A stretch of 64,000 nt of DNA from Oscillospiraceae bacterium. GTDB lineage: Bacteria; Bacillota; Clostridia; Saccharofermentanales; Saccharofermentanaceae. The position numbers and the translations under genes are program-made. This document shows, piece after piece, positions 41,994-50,084 of this stretch. Location: positions 62,001 through 126,000 of the forward strand of contig CACYMP010000013.1 of NCBI GenBank assembly GCA_902775565.1. Reading direction: 5' to 3'. The notes beneath the pieces were generated by a model, which saw nothing but the letters and a program-made list of their open reading frames with translations, was not told the origin of the DNA and did no database searches. Numbering within the stretch: the stretch's first letter is position 1; every line of letters begins with the position of its first letter.

Positions 41994-43451
41994 TCAATTA
42001 AGTTTGGAAAGACCTTCGTTTAAACGTCTCAATGACTCTTCGCGTCCTAAGAGGATAAGTACTTCCGAGCATCCGCCGGGAGTTACCGCAACACCTGATG
42101 CGGCGATCCTGACCGGCCACATTACTACGGAATTCTTTACTTCCTTTTGCTGTGCAAGTGTCATGAGAGCTTCGGTAAGAGCTTCTCTCTCCCAAGGAGT
42201 GTTTTCGAGAACGGGGATAGCAGCCTCGAGCATCTCTTTAGATGATTCAACAGTGGATTTGCTCTTCTTGTGCTCGAAAAGTGATACGTCGTAATCAGCG
42301 TAGCTTTCAAGGAAGGCAAGCTTATCGGAGATCTCGTTGAATTTAGTGATCCTGGGCTTTAAGAGCTCGTCCAGCATTGCGTAGCAGTCGGGCCTTACGC
42401 CTGCTTTATCGTAGAAAGGCTTTGCGTGGGCAAGGAAAGTCTCTTCGTCCATAAGCTTGATGTGCTCTGCGTTGACCCAGGCGAGCTTGTCGTAGTCAAA
42501 GACGGAAGGTGACTTGGAGATGCCGCTGACATCGAATTCTTTAACGAGATCCTCAAGTGAGAAGATCTCTCTTGTGTCCTTGGGGGCCCATCCGAGAAGA
42601 GCTATATAGTTGATTATAGCCTCGGGGAGATAGCCTTCGTTGATAAGATCGAGGAAACCCGTAGAACCGTGGCGCTTTGAAAGCTTCGAGATAACTTCCT
42701 TGCCTTCCTCGTCTATGGATTTGCCCATTATGAGAGGGAGGTGGATATATGTGGGGATCTCCCATCCGAAAGCCTCATAAAGAAGGTTGTATTTAGGCGT
42801 TGAAGAGAGATATTCGCTTCCTCTTACAACGTGAGTGATCCCCATCGTGTGATCGTCGATTACGTTGGCGAAATTATAAGTAGGGAATCCGTCAGTCTTT
42901 ATAAGGATCTGGTCATCCAGGTCTTTGTTGGGGAAAGTGATGTCTCCGTAAACAAAGTCGTGATAAGAAGTCTCGCCGTCTAAAGGCATCTTCTGTCTGA
43001 TGACATAGGGGATACCGGCCTTGAGGTTTGCTTCGATCTCTTCTTCGGAAAGATTACGGCAATGGCGGTCATAGCCGGTTACACCGTCTGCTGCATTCTC
43101 GCGGAGGCTCTCGAGCCTTTCCTTGGTGCAGAAGCATCTGTAAGCCTTGCCGTCTTTAATAAGCTGCTCGGCATAAGGCTTATACATGTTAAGCCTTTCG
43201 CTCTGTACATAAGGACCGTAGTCACCGCCGATATCGGGACCTTCATCGTGTACTAAGCCTGCTATGGCCATTGTATCGTAGATAACCTGCTCAGCGCCTT
43301 CTACATAGCGCTCGCGGTCTGTATCCTCTATCCTTAAAATGAATGTTCCGCCGGCATGTTTAGCGACAAGATATTCATAAAGCGCAGTGCGCAGATTGCC
43401 GACATGCATAAAGCCCGTCGGACTCGGTGCAAAACGAGTTCTGATCGTCAT
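41994..43451 (-). CDS. gltX: Glutamyl-tRNA synthetase
   Basis: 485-residue class I synthetase. RFAPSPTGFMHVGNLRTALYE (HVGN version of HIGH), KLSKRHG (KMSKS version) and the alpha-helical C-terminal anticodon domain are present; ILRIEDTDRER also fits GltX. GAGGG precedes the ATG. With the adjacent glnS in one operon the organism should charge Glu and Gln separately, so GltX is likely discriminating. Confidence 0.96.
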   Translation of the reverse strand: MTIRTRFAPSPTGFMHVGNLRTALYEYLVAKHAGGTFILRIEDTDRERYVEGAEQVIYDTMAIAGLVHDEGPDIGGDYGPYVQSERLNMYKPYAEQLIKDGKAYRCFCTKERLESLRENAADGVTGYDRHCRNLSEEEIEANLKAGIPYVIRQKMPLDGETSYHDFVYGDITFPNKDLDDQILIKTDGFPTYNFANVIDDHTMGITHVVRGSEYLSSTPKYNLLYEAFGWEIPTYIHLPLIMGKSIDEEGKEVISKLSKRHGSTGFLDLINEGYLPEAIINYIALLGWAPKDTREIFSLEDLVKEFDVSGISKSPSVFDYDKLAWVNAEHIKLMDEETFLAHAKPFYDKAGVRPDCYAMLDELLKPRITKFNEISDKLAFLESYADYDVSLFEHKKSKSTVESSKEMLEAAIPVLENTPWEREALTEALMTLAQQKEVKNSVVMWPVRIAASGVAVTPGGCSEVLILLGREESLRRLNEGLSKLN

Positions 43452-43546
43452 CGTGAGCCCTCTCTTAATATTAAATATATACGAGGCTTTATTTTAGCAC
43501 TTTTGTGGTAATATACAAATTAGCTTTTTGAAGCCGGAGGCATAAT

Positions 43547-44623
43547 TTGGACAGACTTGACTGCAACAGAAATTTCGACTGCTTCGTTGGAGCGGGTATC
43601 GCCGCTGAGTTCGCGGCCGGTTACATGCTCGAGGTCCTCCAGAAGGAGGCCAGATCAGGCGGGATCAAAGTAGCCATAATATCCGACAGACAGGTGAGCG
43701 GATATTACTATAATCAGATCGAGAACCAGTTTGTCTTGCGCGATATCAAGCCATATCTGATAACTATTGACGCTCAGGATGCCAATAAGGACCTCAAGAC
43801 CGTGGCAACGATAATAGCGGATCTGACTGAATTTGATCTGGGCCCCTGTGACTGCGTTATTGCTTTCGGCGGCGGCGGAGTGATCGACTGCGCATCGGTT
43901 GCGTTATCTCTTTATACGGGAAAGCCCGGATATATCGTAATACCTACTACTTTGGGTGCCATGATAGATTCCGCAGTGGCTCTGCGCTCATACGTTAATT
44001 CAGGCAAACATAAGGACAGTGCATCCGTTCAGAACTGCCAGAATGCGGTCTTTATCGATCCGGTGTTCCTGCCCACGGTACCCCCGAAATACCGTTCAAA
44101 TGGTTATGCCCAGATCATAAGATACGGTCTGCTCGCAGATCCTGCGCTTTTGGCTGATCTTTCCAAGCTTTCCGAAAGCGCGCCTTCGGATATACGCCTT
44201 TTCCTTAACAGGGTATATGCCGCCAGAGCCGCCCTGGAACGCAAGAATCCTATGCTCCTTACTTTCGGCGACGAGATAGCCGTCGCTATTGAAGGTTACT
44301 TCAGGTTTATGAATTATTCGGAAGGTGAAGCTCTTGCCATCAGCCTTTATTCATCACTTCCCGAGAAGATCCGCACTGTTCTTGCCCCGATCTATTCAAA
44401 GCTCGGTCTGTCTGTCAGACTTGAGGGTGTGTCTTGTGCCATGATCAGGAAAGCTCTTGAGGACAATCTCTCCAAAAAGAAGGACAAGACTGTTAAAGTG
44501 GTTGATTATGAAAGAAACGCTGAAGGTAAAATGGAGTGGATCATCCGTGATATCGATAAGACCGCGGCTATGCAGCTGTTTGATAAGCGGCTTGCTGTGA
44601 TCAGTCCGCGGGAGAATAATTAA
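43547..44623 (+). CDS. Dehydroquinate-synthase-like protein lacking the zinc ligands
   Basis: 358 residues with the AroB/iron-alcohol-dehydrogenase fold: the nucleotide loop VIAFGGGGVIDCASVALSL, VIPTTLGAMIDSAV and an all-helical C-terminal half aligned to AroB. The three metal ligands of true 3-dehydroquinate synthase are changed: Glu of AEVIKYG is Q189 (AQIIRYG), both His of GHTFGHAIE are D242 and V246, and His of HGEAVA is E259. It is therefore unlikely to be AroB itself. The TTG start is inferred from GGAGG six bases upstream. The next gene begins 17 bases later. Confidence 0.72.
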   Translation: MDRLDCNRNFDCFVGAGIAAEFAAGYMLEVLQKEARSGGIKVAIISDRQVSGYYYNQIENQFVLRDIKPYLITIDAQDANKDLKTVATIIADLTEFDLGPCDCVIAFGGGGVIDCASVALSLYTGKPGYIVIPTTLGAMIDSAVALRSYVNSGKHKDSASVQNCQNAVFIDPVFLPTVPPKYRSNGYAQIIRYGLLADPALLADLSKLSESAPSDIRLFLNRVYAARAALERKNPMLLTFGDEIAVAIEGYFRFMNYSEGEALAISLYSSLPEKIRTVLAPIYSKLGLSVRLEGVSCAMIRKALEDNLSKKKDKTVKVVDYERNAEGKMEWIIRDIDKTAAMQLFDKRLAVISPRENN

Positions 44624-44640
44624 TCGAGGTTATTGTTATA

Positions 44641-46143
44641 GTGAAAATCGCAAATAAGTCCTTTAAGGGCAGAAAACTTATATCGCTGGCGCTTACAGCC
44701 GTGTTCATTTTCAGTTCGGCAGCCTCCGTGCTCCTTACATCGTGCAAAAAAGACGACGGCAAGAAGATAAGACCTGCTGATTACGGCAGTTACGGTTCTG
44801 ACCTGGCAAGAAAGATCGCTGCCGATCATCCCGACAGAAAGCCTTATTCGGAAGGTGAGAAGGCAACCGGTGAGTTTATCAAAGAGGAAATGACCAAGCT
44901 CAAATTCGAGCCTCAGGTACAGACTTTTACCACTAAGAACGGAACATCCGCCAATTATGTCGTAAAGATACCGGGAACGGGTTTTTATGATGAGGATTCC
45001 GAGGGAAAGGTGGTCACCAAGCACAGGATTGCGATAATCGGTGCTCATTACGACAATCTTCCGCCTGAGACCAAGAAGGTCGAGAATACAAAAACAACTT
45101 CCAAGAAGGGTGCAGAGACAACTGCTCTTGAGTATTCGTTTGACGGTATTTCCGACAATGCATCCGGCACCGCGTGCCTGCTTACTGCCATGAAGGCATT
45201 TTCAGAATATCCGCCGTTCGCATATGACGTTTATTTCGTTGCTTTCGGCGCGGGAAATGACGATTATGCCGGAGCGAGGGAATTCTACAATTCGCTTACT
45301 GACGAAGAGAAGCTTCGCATCGACGTTATGTACTGCATGGAAAGCCTTTATGCGGGTGATAAGCTGTATGCTTCATCCGGATACAAGTCGCTTAACCCGC
45401 AAAACAGATACAAGATGCGCAGAAAGCTCTATCAGGCTTATGACGTCTGCTTTGCAAACACTCTTTTTACAAACTACGGATTTGATCTTTATTACAATGA
45501 ATCAGGCGTAAAGGCCGATCTTAACGGTGACGGGACTGAGGATATCTATAATGAAGTGTCAGCCAACAAGTCTGATTACCTTGTCTTTGATGAGGCTGGT
45601 ATTCCGGTCGTGTTCTTCGACAGCTTTGAATACAATTTCACCAAGATGGACGAGATGAAGGAGACTAAGAACCTTAATCTTCAGAATTACGGCGGAATGA
45701 TTAGAAGAACACATGACGACTCCACGACGTTCCTTGATTCTGTACTTATGGAACCCGATTATGACCGCGACGGCGACGGAGAGATCGACTGCAGCGGCGA
45801 CAGGCTCCAGATAAGGATCAACGCTGTTGCTTTCATTATCGTTGAAGCTCTGCTCAAGGGTTCTGATTACGGCATGACCAAGGTTCAGTATGATGAATAT
45901 CTTGAGAAAAAAGCCAAGGAATCTGCTCTTGCTACTGCCGTAACCGCGACAGGTTCTGATATATCGGCGTCCGCAGCACGCAAACCCGCTTCAGAGACTA
46001 CTACGGAGACGGCTGAAGCAACGACAGAAGAGACGACTTCGGCTTCTGCGACTACGACAAAGAAAGCTGCGGCAACAACTAAGAAAAAGACCGCAGCCAC
46101 CACAAAGAAGAAGGCGGCAGCAACTACCAAAAAGAAGAAGTGA
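44641..46143 (+). CDS. M28-like peptidase lipoprotein with Thr/Lys repeat tail
   Basis: 500 residues: lipoprotein signal (ASVLLTSCKK), an M28-type aminopeptidase fold (about 50-430), and a C-terminal tail of about 70 residues with repeated ATTKKK units. First-shell H136 (GAHYDN) and D172 (SDNASG) and a distal H358 are conserved, but the catalytic/ligand Glu pair of FGAEE is G205-N206 and the SDH His position is Y313. Hydrolase activity is thus doubtful; binding or structural roles are possible. An EF-hand-like DRDGDGEID lies near 380. GTG start with GAGGT upstream. The basic tail could hold the cell wall. Confidence 0.75.
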   Translation: MKIANKSFKGRKLISLALTAVFIFSSAASVLLTSCKKDDGKKIRPADYGSYGSDLARKIAADHPDRKPYSEGEKATGEFIKEEMTKLKFEPQVQTFTTKNGTSANYVVKIPGTGFYDEDSEGKVVTKHRIAIIGAHYDNLPPETKKVENTKTTSKKGAETTALEYSFDGISDNASGTACLLTAMKAFSEYPPFAYDVYFVAFGAGNDDYAGAREFYNSLTDEEKLRIDVMYCMESLYAGDKLYASSGYKSLNPQNRYKMRRKLYQAYDVCFANTLFTNYGFDLYYNESGVKADLNGDGTEDIYNEVSANKSDYLVFDEAGIPVVFFDSFEYNFTKMDEMKETKNLNLQNYGGMIRRTHDDSTTFLDSVLMEPDYDRDGDGEIDCSGDRLQIRINAVAFIIVEALLKGSDYGMTKVQYDEYLEKKAKESALATAVTATGSDISASAARKPASETTTETAEATTEETTSASATTTKKAAATTKKKTAATTKKKAAATTKKKK

Positions 46144-46147
46144 TTCC

Positions 46148-47260
46148 ATGCTTCGCCTGACTGACATCAAACTTGCGGACGGAAGCGTTATTTCCGAAAT
46201 AGAGGCTTACGACGGCAAGGACCATCTTGAAGAAAAGGATATGAGCGCTTTTACTGCGCTCCCGGGCTTCTTTGACTCGCATATCCATGGTTCTTTCGGG
46301 TACGATGTGTCAGACGGCAGGGCAGAGGATGTGGTAAAAATGGCATCGTTGCTTCCGTCTTTCGGCGTATCGGATTTCCTTCCCACGCTCATGACTTTAG
46401 ATGAGGACGCGGTTCTCCGTGCTGCAGGTGCCGTATATGAGGCTAAGCAGAAACTTTCGGGAACGGATCTCGCATTTGCTGAGATTGCGGGATTAAGGCT
46501 TGAAGGACCTTTCTTAAGTCCTTTGAGAGCCGGAGTGCAAGACCCCGTAAATCTTGTAACTGCAGACAAGCTTGCTTCGATCATCGAAAAGATCGAACGT
46601 GATTACCCGGGACTTTTAAAGATAATCGATATAGCGCCAGAACTGGACGGTGCTATGGAGCTTGTTAAAGGATTAAAAGATAAATACGTTATCTCCCTTG
46701 GTCATTCCGACTGCGATTATAAGACCGCGGATGACTTCTTTAAGAACGGCGGAAATTCACTCACACATGCGCTCAACGCAATGAGGCCATGCCTGAAACG
46801 CGAACCCGGACCTTTGGGTGCTGCGTTTGACAACTCAGATTCTTATATCGAGGTTATCTGCGACGGCATTCATGTTGATCCGACTGTGCTCAGAATGCTC
46901 TTTAAGCTGTTTGAGGACAGGATAATCGTAATATCCGATGCAATGAGAGCTGCCGGAATGCCGGACGGAATCTATGATCTGGGCGGAACACCCGTGGAAT
47001 CCAGGGGCGGAAGGACATATTTCGGCAAGAACGGAAATCTTGCCGGTTCAGTCACCTGTGCGGCTCAGGAAGCACTCAGGCTTTTCTCTTATGGAATTTC
47101 CAAAAAATCTATAGTTAAAGCTCTGTCCGATACACCGAGGGAAAGATTGAACATCAACAAATCCGGGCATTTGAGCGATCTTGTTTTCGTAGATGATGAA
47201 ATGCGGTTAATGTGCATGATTTCCCGCGGAAGGCTTGTATCGCCTTATATTATGTTATAA
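46148..47260 (+). CDS. nagA: N-acetylglucosamine-6-phosphate deacetylase
   Basis: 370 residues of the amidohydrolase fold removing acetate from GlcNAc-6-phosphate to feed glucosamine-6-phosphate into wall synthesis or glycolysis. Seen: FFDSHIHGSFGYDVSD (metal HxH), RLEGPFLSPLRAG, SLGHSDCDY, THALNAMRP, CDGIHVDP and catalytic Asp in VISDAMRAAG. The ATG comes four bases after the upstream stop with no clear ribosome site. nagB is not in the window. Confidence 0.92.
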   Translation: MLRLTDIKLADGSVISEIEAYDGKDHLEEKDMSAFTALPGFFDSHIHGSFGYDVSDGRAEDVVKMASLLPSFGVSDFLPTLMTLDEDAVLRAAGAVYEAKQKLSGTDLAFAEIAGLRLEGPFLSPLRAGVQDPVNLVTADKLASIIEKIERDYPGLLKIIDIAPELDGAMELVKGLKDKYVISLGHSDCDYKTADDFFKNGGNSLTHALNAMRPCLKREPGPLGAAFDNSDSYIEVICDGIHVDPTVLRMLFKLFEDRIIVISDAMRAAGMPDGIYDLGGTPVESRGGRTYFGKNGNLAGSVTCAAQEALRLFSYGISKKSIVKALSDTPRERLNINKSGHLSDLVFVDDEMRLMCMISRGRLVSPYIML

Positions 47261-47261
47261 T
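47253..47261 (+). promoter_or_regulatory. Extended -10 promoter overlapping the nagA stop codon
   Basis: TGTTATAAT includes the nagA TAA; 40 bases before the start of the diadenylate cyclase gene. Confidence 0.6.
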
Positions 47262-47301
47262 TATTTAGTTATGTAATAGATTTGCCGAAGGAGCCTGATT
47301 G

Positions 47302-48744
47302 ATGTCTAATGCCACTTTTATCAGTCAGATAATAGAGTTTGTAAACGAGCTTATAAAGTCTCTCGCCAGTGGCACTTTGTTTTTCGGCAGCTTTGGCGAT
47401 TTTATCCGCTATACGATAGATATCGGTCTCGTTACCATACTTATCTATTCGATCCTTCTGTTTATCAGGCAGACCCGTGCATGGCAGCTCATTAAAGGTA
47501 TCGTTCTGATCCTTATCTTTGTTTCGTTCTGCGGCATTATGGGACTCGACATGGTCGGCTTCATCTTCAACAGGCTGCTCTATGTCATAGCGATCCTTTT
47601 TGTTGTCTTGTTCCAGCCTGAATTGAGAAGAGCTCTTGAGACGGTAGGTCTTCGCACATCTTCGAGGTTTACCGATCCTTTCAAACATCAGGAGAAGTTC
47701 AACAGCACCGAGCTGTCCGCGTTTATCAATGAGATATGCCTTGCCTGCAAGGAGATGGGAAGATCTTATACCGGCGCGCTCATTCTTATTGAGCGTAAGA
47801 CAAAACTTGATGAACTCCTTTCACAGGAGAATGTCGTAAGATTTGATTCGTCAGTCACAAGTTCGGTCCTTCAGAGCATTTTCTATAAAGGTTCTCCTAT
47901 GCATGACGGCGGACTTCTTATCAGGGACGGCAGGATTATCGCAGCCCGCTGCCACGTTCCGCTTTCTGTTACCATGCATGCTTTGGAGCGTACAGGTACC
48001 AGACACAGAGCGGCAATCGGCGCAAGTGAGATGGGCGATACGGTCGTTGTCGTTGTATCCGAGGAGAGAGGAAAGACTTCAATTGCGGTAAACGGAAGGC
48101 TTTTCGAGATGCATGACGTAAAAGAACTCGAAGCGAACCTTTCTTATTTGCTGGGACTTACCGCTACGGATACAGGCAAGAGTGGTATTTCAAGATTCCT
48201 CGGAAAATTCAGAAGACGTCTTGCTACGGCTGAGGCTGCAGGAAAATCAGCAGCTGCGCCCGAAAAGGCTGTCAGCAAGGAGTCAGAGCCTGAGAATGAA
48301 GTTTCCACTCCGCTCGTTATCAAGACCAAGGAAGCTGATGAGACAAGTAATGCCCGCCGTGTCAGCGGAGCCACGAGAGTTGTTTTCCTGTTGCTCTCGC
48401 TTTTCATTTCGCTGTTCCTTTGGCTTTATATCCAGATCGACAACAACCCTGTTGTGACCAGGAATATTACTGTTCCCATCACATATCCTAATGAGGAATC
48501 AGACGGATATTCGTTCCCGATCAAAGATGCCGAGCTCAGGATCGTCGGTCGAAGGAACACCATCAATTCGCTTACTGCTAAGGATATAATCGTTACTGTT
48601 GACTATTCTCAGATGCCTAATAATTCTGAAGGTGTCGTTGAGATCCCGGTCGTTGTGTCAAGTAAGGATCCTAACGTGTATTTCCGTGTCGACAACAAGT
48701 TGCCTGACAAGGTTAGAGTCGTTAAGTTCCGCTCACAGTCTTAG
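47302..48744 (+). CDS. cdaA: Diadenylate cyclase fused to a YbbR/CdaR-like domain
   Basis: 480 residues. Three N-terminal helices (about 35-105) and a DAC domain match CdaA, which makes c-di-AMP from two ATP at the membrane. Motifs: RRALETVG, GSPMHDGG (residues 197-204; the usual DGA reads D202-G-G) and R234-H-R in GTRHRAAIG. A linker of about 65 residues leads to a fourth helix (about 357-378, VVFLLLSLFISLFLWLYIQI) and a single extracytoplasmic YbbR-like repeat (ITVPITYPNEE, VVEIPVVVSS). In most Bacillota cdaR is a separate neighbouring gene. Ribosome site AAGGAG precedes the ATG. No separate cdaR or glmM is adjacent. Confidence 0.87.
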   Translation: MSNATFISQIIEFVNELIKSLASGTLFFGSFGDFIRYTIDIGLVTILIYSILLFIRQTRAWQLIKGIVLILIFVSFCGIMGLDMVGFIFNRLLYVIAILFVVLFQPELRRALETVGLRTSSRFTDPFKHQEKFNSTELSAFINEICLACKEMGRSYTGALILIERKTKLDELLSQENVVRFDSSVTSSVLQSIFYKGSPMHDGGLLIRDGRIIAARCHVPLSVTMHALERTGTRHRAAIGASEMGDTVVVVVSEERGKTSIAVNGRLFEMHDVKELEANLSYLLGLTATDTGKSGISRFLGKFRRRLATAEAAGKSAAAPEKAVSKESEPENEVSTPLVIKTKEADETSNARRVSGATRVVFLLLSLFISLFLWLYIQIDNNPVVTRNITVPITYPNEESDGYSFPIKDAELRIVGRRNTINSLTAKDIIVTVDYSQMPNNSEGVVEIPVVVSSKDPNVYFRVDNKLPDKVRVVKFRSQS

Positions 48745-48787
48745 TTACCAATTATGCGATAAACACGCATTTAACGGAGGATAAATT

Positions 48788-49453
48788 ATGTTTGAAACAA
48801 ATGAACTTATCGATCTGAGCCATACCATTGCGGCTCCGCTTTTCGAAGGCAAGCAGTATCCCTGGGAAGTTCTTCCTCTTATAAAGGAATTCATTCTCAA
48901 GATCGGGCCTACGCTTGATCCCGAGGTTTACGAGAAGAGGGGAGAGGATATCTGGATCGCCAAGAGTGCTGTGGTATTTGATTCCGCTTATATCAAGGGA
49001 CCTGCGATCATCGGACCTGAGACCGAGGTAAGACACTGCGCTTTCATCAGAGGCAATGCCATCGTCGGCACACACTGCGTAGTCGGCAATTCCACAGAAC
49101 TTAAGAACGTTATCCTTTGCGACAACGTACAGGTTCCTCATTATAACTATGTCGGTGACTCCGTTCTCGGTTATAAGGCTCATCTCGGAGCCGGCTCTAT
49201 CACTTCCAACGTTAAGTCAGATAAGAAGCTTGTAAATGTTCACTATGAAGGCGGCGACATTGAGACAGGCCTCAAGAAGTTTGCAGCTATCGTAGGCGAT
49301 AACGTAGAAGTAGGATGCGGAAGCGTCCTTAATCCCGGAACTGTCGTAGGAAGAGGTTCCAGAGTCTATCCGCTTTCAATGGTAAGAGGAGTCATTCCCG
49401 AGAATTCCATCTACAAGAAGGCCGGGGAAGTTACACTCATTATCGAGAACTGA
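48788..49453 (+). CDS. Left-handed beta-helix (hexapeptide) protein, GlmU C-domain-like
   Basis: 221 residues built from hexapeptide repeats (AVVFDSAYIKGPAIIGPETEV, then NAIVGTHCVVGNS), with YLGSLG-like ends, as in the acetyltransferase half of GlmU. The N-terminal 55 residues are helical and lack the pyrophosphorylase motif LAAGxGTRM, so it is not a full GlmU. Relatives are often annotated as UDP-GlcNAc pyrophosphorylase-related. Its position next to nagA and the cyclase suggests amino-sugar or wall metabolism. Ribosome site CGGAGG; a terminator follows. Confidence 0.83.
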   Translation: MFETNELIDLSHTIAAPLFEGKQYPWEVLPLIKEFILKIGPTLDPEVYEKRGEDIWIAKSAVVFDSAYIKGPAIIGPETEVRHCAFIRGNAIVGTHCVVGNSTELKNVILCDNVQVPHYNYVGDSVLGYKAHLGAGSITSNVKSDKKLVNVHYEGGDIETGLKKFAAIVGDNVEVGCGSVLNPGTVVGRGSRVYPLSMVRGVIPENSIYKKAGEVTLIIEN

Positions 49454-49477
49454 TAACTGATATAACAGACAACAAAA

Positions 49478-49501
49478 AAGGGCCGTACATCGACGGCCCT
49501 T
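49478..49501. terminator. Bidirectional terminator
   Basis: Nine-base-pair stem AAGGGCCGT / ACGGCCCTT with a six-base loop, between convergent genes; A tract on one side, T-rich on the other. Confidence 0.85.
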
Positions 49502-49518
49502 AGTTATTTATTCATTTA

Positions 49519-49860
49519 TTAAACGACTGTATCCTTGAGTTTGTCGAAAGCCTGCTTTGCGACCTGTCTTACGTTAGGATCGGAATCTGCGAAAGCAAGT
49601 TTCTTAACATATTCTTCGCAGTGCTTTGCATGGATATCGGCAGCAGCGGTAGCGGCAGCAGCACGTACCTGAGGTGAAGTATCACGAAGAAGGGGAATAA
49701 GAGCCATGCCGGAGTCGTATGTAGGTATGAGACCCATGGCAATTGCTACAGCCATTCTTACATCATCATCAGGATTATCGGCATATTTAATCAATGCCCC
49801 TAGCTTTTGCTTGGCGCCGAGCTTTTGTATCTTGTCTCTTAAAGCATCTGATCGTCCCAT
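49519..49860 (-). CDS. Small HEAT-repeat protein
   Basis: 113 residues forming about three HEAT repeats (DNPDDDVRMAVAIAMGLIP, DTSPQVRAAAATAAADI, DSDPNVRQVAKQAFDKL). Such proteins are scaffolds or tRNA/protein-binding adaptors; no catalytic motif. It is a single-gene unit. Purine-rich AGGAGTGC lies before the ATG. The 224 bases on to the GH5 gene are AT-rich (about 75 percent) and hold promoters only. Confidence 0.85.
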   Translation of the reverse strand: MGRSDALRDKIQKLGAKQKLGALIKYADNPDDDVRMAVAIAMGLIPTYDSGMALIPLLRDTSPQVRAAAATAAADIHAKHCEEYVKKLAFADSDPNVRQVAKQAFDKLKDTVV

Positions 49861-50084
49861 AAAGCACTCCTGAATAATCTATGGTTAAATCTATTATAGT
49901 TTATTTAACAACTTTTATTATAAATAAACTGTTTCAATTATGTTAATTGCCAGTTGTATCAAAAAGTTGCTTGTTTTTGTGTATCTTGCTTTATAATACA
50001 GTTTGATTATACATTGAATTTGATTAATGTGAAATAGAATTTGATATTATAAAGTTCAATTTTTTATCGAGGTAATGTGAAAAG

